Of a DNA stretch of 10,016 nucleotides, positions 5,333-10,016 are shown in pieces (the stretch's first letter is position 1; the number at the start of each line of letters is the position of its first letter). Source of the stretch: Peptococcaceae bacterium (GTDB taxonomy: Bacteria > Bacillota > Peptococcia > Peptococcales > Peptococcaceae). A program made the translations under genes and the position numbers. Under the pieces are notes generated by a model. The model worked only from the letters and a program-made list of their open reading frames with translations. It had not been told where the DNA came from and searched no databases. The stretch covers positions 1 to 10,016 of the forward strand of contig JAFOFM010000066.1 of NCBI GenBank assembly GCA_017387265.1, in the 5' to 3' direction.

Positions 5333-7714
5333 ATGGCTCAGATTTTAATTTTTGACGGTGCTATGGGCACGATGCTGCAGGCAAGAGGCTTAGCTCCCGG
5401 GCAGAGCCCGGAAGAGCTCAACCTGACTATGCCTGAGGTGGTGGAAAGTGTTCATCTGGATTATTTAAACGCCGGCGCCGACATTGTAATCACTAATACC
5501 TTCGGCGGAAGCCGGTTAAAATTAAAAGAATATCATCTGGAGGACCGTGCCGCAGAAATCAACCGCCGTGCCGTGGAAATCGCGCGCGGTGCCTGTGAAA
5601 AAGCAGGCCGTGGTATGGTTGCGGCTTCTCTGGGGCCTACCGGTCATTTTGTAACTCCGGTGGGGGACACATCGTTTGATGATATGTATGCCGTTTATCT
5701 GGAACAGGCAGAGGCGATTGCCTCCGCGAAACCCGATTATTTTCTGCTGGAAACCTTCAGCGATTTAGGGGAAATCCGCGCGGCGCTGTTAGCCTGTCTG
5801 GATGCGGGAAACCGTGAAATTCCGGTAATCTGCAGTATGACTTATACCAGCGGCCGTACCTTAACGGGGGTAAGCCCTGCGGTAGCCGCGGTGACGCTGG
5901 AAGCCCTGGGGGCATCGGTTATCGGGTGTAACTGCTCCGGCGGGCCGGATGAACTGCAGCAGGTGATTGTTGAGTTAGCCCGTTATACGGAGCTTCCGTT
6001 GGTGGCACAGCCTAATGCCGGGCTGCCGCTTATGGTAGATGGCAAGGTGCAGTATCCATTAGGTGCAGAGCAGTTTGCCGAAGAAATGAAAAAATTCCTG
6101 CCGTATCAGACAGCATTTTTAGGCGGCTGCTGCGGCACAACACCAGAGCATATTGCATGTCTGTGCCGGGCGGTAGAAGGCTGTGAGGCAGCTCCACGCA
6201 CCGTGGAAGCCCTTGGCCGTTTATCCTGCCGGGAGCATATTGTAGAAATCGGCGGGAATACTCTGCCGAAAATGATTGGCGAACGCATTAACCCGACTGC
6301 CCGCAAAAAGCTGGCACAGGGTCTGCGCGACGGCAATCTGGATATGATTGAAAAAGAAGCGGAGATGCAGGCAGAGGCCGGTGCGCATATTCTGGATGTC
6401 AATGTGGGTACCCACGGCATCGATGAAGTGCAGGTAATGGCCGATGTATTAACTCTGCTGCAGCAGAGCACCAGTATTCCGCTGTGTCTGGACTCTACCA
6501 AGCCCGATGTGCTGGAAACTGCGCTGAAACTGTATCAGGGCAAGGCGTTAATCAACTCGGTGAACGGCGAAGAAGCCAGCATGAAGAATATTCTGCCGCT
6601 GGCAAAACGCTATGGTGCCGCGGTGGTAGCATTAACCTTAGATGAAAACGGTATTCCGGCAAAAGCGGAAGGCCGCCTTGAAATTGCAAAACGTATTGTA
6701 GCGGCCTGCGAACAGTATGGCATTAAGCGTCAGGATATTTATATCGACAGTCTGGTACTCACTGTCGGCACCGATATCAACGGACCAAAGGAAACCCTCC
6801 GCACCATGGAGCTGATTCGGGAATATCTGCCGGGTGTCAATCTGCTTTTAGGGGTCAGCAATGTATCTCACGGGCTGCCGAACCGGCCAAAACTGAACAG
6901 TGCTTTTTTAGCAATGGCAATCGGCAAAGGTCTGGATTTATCTATCATCAATCCACTGGATGAAATGATGAAAAATGCATGGCAGAGCGCAGCGCTGTTA
7001 ACGGGTCGCGATGAAAATGCCGAAAACTATCTGCAGTTAAACAGTGAACAGGCTGTGAATACCGCTCCGGTTGCGGCAGATGAAACGCCGAGCCTGGAAC
7101 TTGTAACCCGTTATGTGGTAAAAGGCAGTTCCGGTATTGCCAAAGTGGTGCAGGCGCTGTTAGACAGCGGCATGGAAGCTATGACCATCATCAATGACGG
7201 GCTGATCAGAGGCCTGAATGAAGTGGGCGAGAAGTACGAGAAAGGTGTATTTTTCCTTCCACAGCTGATGCGCAGTGCAGAGGTCTCCCAGCAGGCATTT
7301 GACCTGTTAGAAGGCTATTTACAAAGCGGAGAAGGGTTCCAGAAAGGGACTCTGGTTATTGGTACTGTAAAAGGCGACATCCATGACATCGGCAAAAACA
7401 TGGTAGCGGTTATGGTGAAAAACCACGGCTATCGTGTGATCGATTTAGGCAAAAATGTACCGGCGGAAAGCTTTGTGGAGGCGGTTGTGGAGCATAAGGC
7501 AGAGTTTCTCGGCTTAAGCGCGTTGATGACCACCACCATGCAGGAGATTCCGGCAGTGATTGCGCTTCTGCGTGAAAAATCACCGCAGACAAAGGTTATC
7601 ATCGGCGGTGCGGTTATCACAGAAGAATTTGCACAGGAAGCCGGTGCCGATGGCTTTGGCCGCGATGCGGTACAGACTGTGAAGCTGATGGATGAATTTC
7701 TGAACGTAAGATAA
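5333..7714 (+). CDS. metH: Cobalamin-dependent methionine synthase, short form without reactivation domain
   Basis: A 793-residue enzyme that transfers the methyl group of 5-methyltetrahydrofolate through cob(I)alamin to homocysteine. The homocysteine domain (about 1-290) opens with FDGAMGTMLQ and has the zinc cysteines C201 (GCNC) and C266/C267 (GGCCGTTPEH). The pterin domain (about 310-560) has MIGERINPTARKK, LDVNVGT and LCLDSTKPDVLE. The helical cap and cobalamin domain (about 590-793) has GDIHDIGKN with H684 as the lower cobalt ligand, followed by GLSALMTTTMQEIP and IIGGAVITEEF. E. coli MetH has about 1227 residues; the C-terminal AdoMet-binding reactivation domain is absent here but is encoded two genes downstream. 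The metA stop codon (5319-5321) overlaps the AGGGG (5320-5324) that lies 8 nt before this ATG, so translation is probably coupled. Confidence 0.95.
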   Translation: MAQILIFDGAMGTMLQARGLAPGQSPEELNLTMPEVVESVHLDYLNAGADIVITNTFGGSRLKLKEYHLEDRAAEINRRAVEIARGACEKAGRGMVAASLGPTGHFVTPVGDTSFDDMYAVYLEQAEAIASAKPDYFLLETFSDLGEIRAALLACLDAGNREIPVICSMTYTSGRTLTGVSPAVAAVTLEALGASVIGCNCSGGPDELQQVIVELARYTELPLVAQPNAGLPLMVDGKVQYPLGAEQFAEEMKKFLPYQTAFLGGCCGTTPEHIACLCRAVEGCEAAPRTVEALGRLSCREHIVEIGGNTLPKMIGERINPTARKKLAQGLRDGNLDMIEKEAEMQAEAGAHILDVNVGTHGIDEVQVMADVLTLLQQSTSIPLCLDSTKPDVLETALKLYQGKALINSVNGEEASMKNILPLAKRYGAAVVALTLDENGIPAKAEGRLEIAKRIVAACEQYGIKRQDIYIDSLVLTVGTDINGPKETLRTMELIREYLPGVNLLLGVSNVSHGLPNRPKLNSAFLAMAIGKGLDLSIINPLDEMMKNAWQSAALLTGRDENAENYLQLNSEQAVNTAPVAADETPSLELVTRYVVKGSSGIAKVVQALLDSGMEAMTIINDGLIRGLNEVGEKYEKGVFFLPQLMRSAEVSQQAFDLLEGYLQSGEGFQKGTLVIGTVKGDIHDIGKNMVAVMVKNHGYRVIDLGKNVPAESFVEAVVEHKAEFLGLSALMTTTMQEIPAVIALLREKSPQTKVIIGGAVITEEFAQEAGADGFGRDAVQTVKLMDEFLNVR

Positions 7715-7738
7715 TATGCGACAGAATGGAACGCATAT
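7714..7738 (+). other. Small intergenic stem-loop between metH and metF
   Basis: ATATGCG (7714-7720) pairs with CGCATAT (7732-7738) around an 11-nt loop, starting at the last base of the metH stop codon. No T-run follows, so it is not an intrinsic terminator. It could be an mRNA stability or processing element, or chance. Confidence 0.35.
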
Positions 7739-7768
7739 AGACGTAATATAGAAAGAAGGTGCTGCCCG

Positions 7769-8620
7769 TTGTTAAGAGAACAGCTGGAACAGAAAAATTT
7801 TGTTGTGACCATGGAGGTAGATCCTCCTCGTGGAGCAGATCCATGGCCGGTATTTCTGGCCATTCACGATTTAGCGGATAAACTGACAGCGGTGAATATT
7901 GCCGACAGCCCGACAGCAAAACTGCGTATGAGCCCGATTGCGTTAGCTCATCTGGTACAGGCACAGCTCAAACTGGAAACCATTTTTCACTTAACCTGCC
8001 GTGACCGCAACCTGATGGGGCTGCAGGCAGAGCTTTTAGGCGCACATGCCATGGGGGTACGCAATATTCTTACTTTAACCGGTGACCAGCCGGAACTGGG
8101 TGACCATCCCGATGCCTCCGGCGTATTTGATGTGGATTCCAAAGGTCTGGCGCAGATGGCGGCAAGTCTCAATCTGGGGCAGGACTATTACGGGCGTGAA
8201 CTGGATAACGGAACTAATTTCTTTATCGGTGCGGTAGCCAACCCGGCCATGAAGGATATTGCCCATGAAGCCGAACGGGTACACGAAAAAATCGCCCATG
8301 GCGTACAGTTTTTCCAGACCCAGCCGGTTTACAGTGTAGAGCAGGTGGAACGGTTTGCAGCGGCGGTGAATACCGATGTGCCGTTTATTTATGGCATTAT
8401 GCCGTTAAAAAGCGTAAAACAGGCGCATTATATGAACGAGAATGTGCCGGGCGTGCACGTGCCCGATGAAATGATTGCTATTTTAGAAAAAGAGGGTGCC
8501 GAAGGCGGCATGCGCTATATTCAGGACTTAGTGCAGAAGCTGAAACCGATTGCAGCCGGCATTCATATTTTTCCGATGCGGCAGTATCAGCTGGCAGAAC
8601 GCATCATCGAGGTACTGTAA
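7769..8620 (+). CDS. metF: 5,10-methylenetetrahydrofolate reductase
   Basis: A 283-residue TIM-barrel enzyme of the MTHFR family (E. coli MetF has 296) that reduces 5,10-methylene-THF to 5-methyl-THF, the methyl donor for the upstream MetH. Family features are VTMEVDPPRG with the catalytic-type Glu at about residue 16, NIADSPTAKLRMSP, HLTCRDRNLMGLQAELLGAHAMGV, the LTLTGDQP loop and FFQTQPVY. The start codon is TTG at 7769, with GAAGGT (7755-7760) 8 nt upstream; no ATG or GTG is better placed. FAD and NAD(P)H, or ferredoxin-linked electron donors, cannot be told apart here. No MetV-type zinc protein is adjacent, unlike in many acetogens. The stop codon abuts the ATG of the next gene, pointing to tight co-translation. 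Confidence 0.93.
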   Translation: MLREQLEQKNFVVTMEVDPPRGADPWPVFLAIHDLADKLTAVNIADSPTAKLRMSPIALAHLVQAQLKLETIFHLTCRDRNLMGLQAELLGAHAMGVRNILTLTGDQPELGDHPDASGVFDVDSKGLAQMAASLNLGQDYYGRELDNGTNFFIGAVANPAMKDIAHEAERVHEKIAHGVQFFQTQPVYSVEQVERFAAAVNTDVPFIYGIMPLKSVKQAHYMNENVPGVHVPDEMIAILEKEGAEGGMRYIQDLVQKLKPIAAGIHIFPMRQYQLAERIIEVL

Positions 8621-9313
8621 ATGGGTGTTGTACAGCATTTGCAGAAATTTCATGTCCCTTTTGATGCAGAAAGTTTTATCGCAGCCCATAAGGGCTGTCC
8701 CGATGACCCGGAACTGCTTCGCGAACTCTGGAAACTGGTAAAGCCTGCAGTATTCTGGCGGGAAGAACCGATTCAAAGCAATGATGGCGATATCGTAACA
8801 CTTGGCAATGGAGAACTTTCCATTGCCAGCTGTTATGTGGCAAAAGGGCTGGCAGAGTGTCAGAAAGCGGCTATTCTGGCATTGACCATTGGCCCGCAGC
8901 TTCCGGCAGAGGCGCAGCGTGCAGCCGCAAACGGGGAGCTTTATCGCAGCTCGGTAGCCGATTATCTTGGCTCCCATGCGGTGGAGATGTTTGCCGATGC
9001 GTTCTGTCAGTATCTGCAGCAGCAGGCTCTTTCAAAAGGGCAGTATGCAACCCTGCGCTACAGTCCCGGTTACGGAGACTGGGCGTTATCGGCTCAGCCG
9101 GATGTATTCCGCTTTTTAAATCAATGCAAGGGACAGATTACCCTCAGCGAAAATTTCCTGATGGAGCCGGTAAAAAGTATTACTGCTGTTATCGGCTGGA
9201 GCAGCCAGTGGCAGAAGCCCGAATATCCGCATGGAGAACACAACGCCTTCTGCAACGGGGGGCATAATTGTGCGGCCTGTGTTACATGGGCCTGCCGAAA
9301 AGAAAAACGATAA
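8621..9313 (+). CDS. Stand-alone MetH reactivation-domain protein (AdoMet-dependent, B12 methionine synthase activation)
   Basis: A 230-residue protein resembling the C-terminal activation domain of full-length MetH (Met_synt_B12 family). In full-length MetH this domain binds SAM and re-methylates oxidised cob(II)alamin while an electron donor reduces it. The diagnostic motif RYSPGYGDWALSAQ (146-159) corresponds to the R-x-S-x-G-Y core that binds SAM, and LSENFLMEPVKSITAVIG (175-192) is the second conserved block. The C-terminus carries four cysteines, C211, C217, C220 and C225, in CNGGHNCAACVTWAC, which the E. coli domain lacks as far as I recall; they might bind a metal or act in redox chemistry. 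The ATG directly follows the metF stop (TAAATG), and GAGG (8609-8612) inside metF serves as ribosome binding site. Its place in the operon, next to a MetH missing exactly this domain, strongly supports the role. The family is known; the partner interaction is inferred. Confidence 0.88.
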   Translation: MGVVQHLQKFHVPFDAESFIAAHKGCPDDPELLRELWKLVKPAVFWREEPIQSNDGDIVTLGNGELSIASCYVAKGLAECQKAAILALTIGPQLPAEAQRAAANGELYRSSVADYLGSHAVEMFADAFCQYLQQQALSKGQYATLRYSPGYGDWALSAQPDVFRFLNQCKGQITLSENFLMEPVKSITAVIGWSSQWQKPEYPHGEHNAFCNGGHNCAACVTWACRKEKR

Positions 9314-9323
9314 GAAACGTGTC

Positions 9324-9352
9324 TTGACTATTAAAATTATGTGCTGTAAACT
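9324..9352 (+). promoter_or_regulatory. Promoter of the corA leader
   Basis: TTGACT (9324-9329) and TAAACT (9347-9352) are separated by 17 bp, beginning 10 bp after the stop of the preceding gene. Predicted transcription start is about 9359, leaving a leader of about 200 nt before corA. Confidence 0.65.
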
Positions 9353-9378
9353 AGAATAGTTAGGGCACTTTTTCGATT

Positions 9379-9507
9379 ATGAGTCAGTTTTTGATGAAAC
9401 GAAAAGTAAAATATGCAAAAGAGGAAGTGAGTCAGATGGATCTTGGGCCCGGTCGAGCGAGAAACTGCAAACAAATGAAATCTGACTCACTATTTTTGTG
9501 TCGATAG
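9379..9507 (+). CDS. Possible 42-codon leader ORF ahead of corA
   Basis: An ATG at 9379 opens a frame to TAG at 9505-9507, starting MSQFLMKRKVKYAKEE and continuing VSQMDLGPGRARN. It begins about 20 nt after the predicted transcription start and runs through both arms of the 9427-9490 stem, so ribosomes on it would disrupt that stem. Two of the GAGTCAG elements are read in the same frame (MSQ and VSQ). Only a weak AGGG (9362-9365) lies 13 nt before the ATG, and I recognise no similarity. It may be chance. Confidence 0.25.
   Translation: MSQFLMKRKVKYAKEEVSQMDLGPGRARNCKQMKSDSLFLCR
9427..9497 (+). terminator. Terminator-like stem in the corA leader
   Basis: The perfect 11-bp stem 9427-9437/9480-9490 is followed directly by TATTTTT (9491-9497). 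The 42-nt loop is long for an intrinsic terminator but could fold internally around GGGCCC (9446-9451). It could act as a conditional attenuator for corA. Since no other terminator follows the met operon, it could also stop operon read-through. Confidence 0.4.
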
Positions 9508-9557
9508 AGCACCTGTCGATAAAATAGAAAAATGGTGAGTCGCAGGAGGGAAACACT

Positions 9558-10016
9558 GTGAAAGCCATTTACAAAACGTCGTTAGAAGACGGACGGCTGG
9601 AAGAAATCAGCGAATACTGTGACGGCAACTGGGTATGCCTGATCAGTCCGACTGCAGAAGAAGTGCGGGATGTCAGTGAACATTTCGAAATTGAACTGCA
9701 GGACATGATTTCGGCACTGGACGAAGACGAAAGAGCCCGTGTCGACGATGACGACGATTACACATTAATTATCATTGACGTTCCGTACCGCGAAGAGGAA
9801 GACGGCCGCGACGGGTATGGAACTGTGCCGCTTGCTATCATTCTGGGTGATAAAGGCAGAAAATATATTATCACCATCTGTCTGCGGGAGCTGCAGCTGT
9901 TAGATGATTTCCGCAACGGCCGCATTAAAAAATTCTACACCTACAAGAAAACACGCTTTATTATTCAGCTTCTGTACCGCAATGCAACCTACTATCTGCA
10001 GTATCTGCGTATGTTA
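9558..10016 (+). CDS. corA: CorA-family magnesium transporter, N-terminal part
   Basis: The first 153 codons are present and the frame is open to the window edge. The visible part is the cytosolic N-terminal domain of a CorA/MIT-family channel: a short strand MKAIYKTSLEDGRLEEI, NWVCLISPTAEEV, then SALDEDERARV with an acidic DDDDD run, YTLIIIDVPYREE, VPLAIILGD and ITICLRELQLLDDF. It ends with KKTRFIIQLLYRNATYYLQYLR, where the long helix leading to the pore begins. The two C-terminal membrane helices and the GMN signature that would prove Mg2+ selectivity lie outside the window; relatives have about 310-320 residues. It starts with GTG, with AGGAGGG (9544-9550) 7 nt upstream. Transport of other divalent ions such as Co2+ or Zn2+ cannot be excluded. 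Confidence 0.85.
   Translation, partial: MKAIYKTSLEDGRLEEISEYCDGNWVCLISPTAEEVRDVSEHFEIELQDMISALDEDERARVDDDDDYTLIIIDVPYREEEDGRDGYGTVPLAIILGDKGRKYIITICLRELQLLDDFRNGRIKKFYTYKKTRFIIQLLYRNATYYLQYLRML

Larger units (their letters stand above)
9360..9557 (+). promoter_or_regulatory. Structured leader of the CorA-family gene, class not recognised
   Basis: This gene-poor 198-nt stretch holds a perfect 11-bp inverted repeat: GTGAGTCAGAT (9427-9437) and ATCTGACTCAC (9480-9490). The same strand 9478-9489 can also pair with TGAGTCAG-T-TTT at 9380-9391 (one mismatch), and 9484-9490 with GTGAGTC at 9535-9541, two bases before the AGGAGG of corA. Three elements thus compete for one partner, the usual logic of an RNA switch. 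An 8-nt direct repeat TGTCGATA is at 9499-9506 and 9514-9521. I do not find the conserved blocks of the M-box, ydaO or yybP-ykoY riboswitches. Control by Mg2+ is only a guess from the downstream gene. Confidence 0.5.

Noticed and set aside
7714..7738. Terminator between metH and metF
   Set aside because: The stem is only 7 bp with an 11-nt loop and no following T-run, and metF continues the pathway in the same operon.
9360..9557. M-box (ykoK), ydaO or yybP-ykoY riboswitch before corA
   Set aside because: The conserved blocks of these classes as I know them (for example the GGTGAGGCTCCT and CGCTGCTGCCC-like parts of the M-box) are not visible, so I only call an unclassified leader.

Overview
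The window looks like the chromosome of an anaerobic member of the Bacillota (Firmicutes). The evidence is strong AGGAGG-type ribosome binding sites, clear sigma-A-like promoters with 17-bp spacers, a SAM-I (S-box) riboswitch, TTG and GTG starts, and a short three-module MetH whose reactivation domain is a separate gene. GC-rich palindromic repeats of the form GGG(T/A)CGTCGAGGGCGCCG(A/T)CCC, found next to a transposase of the REP-associated type, would fit gut Clostridia or Negativicutes. I cannot place the genus from sequence alone.

Left end (1-460): the C-terminal end of a REP-associated tyrosine transposase (RAYT/Y1 type) runs straight into a cluster of REP-like palindromes. Two are in direct orientation, one is inverted and forms a BIME-like pair, and one is a different, degenerate hairpin. 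A strong terminator then closes the convergent helicase gene.

Middle left (466-2672): a DEAD-box RNA helicase on the minus strand and a GNAT acetyltransferase on the plus strand are read from back-to-back promoters whose -35 boxes lie only 10 bp apart.

Centre (2725-9313): one promoter and a SAM-I riboswitch with an intrinsic terminator precede five co-directional genes: metY, metA, metH, metF and a stand-alone MetH reactivation-domain protein. Together they give homoserine + acetyl-CoA -> O-acetylhomoserine (MetA, with Glu111, the residue associated with acetyl-CoA use). Then O-acetylhomoserine + sulfide -> homocysteine (MetY), and homocysteine + 5-methyl-THF -> methionine (MetH). MetF supplies the methyl-THF, and the last protein would allow reductive re-methylation of inactive cob(II)alamin. 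All of this should be shut off by SAM. An extra REP copy sits between the riboswitch terminator and metY.

Right end (9324-10016): a new promoter drives a roughly 200-nt leader and the start of a CorA-family Mg2+ transporter, which is cut by the window edge. I do not recognise the leader as a known riboswitch class. It holds three copies of a GAGTC(AG) element competing for one complementary strand, a terminator-like stem with a U-run, and a possible 42-codon leader ORF. It is the best candidate in the window for something undescribed.
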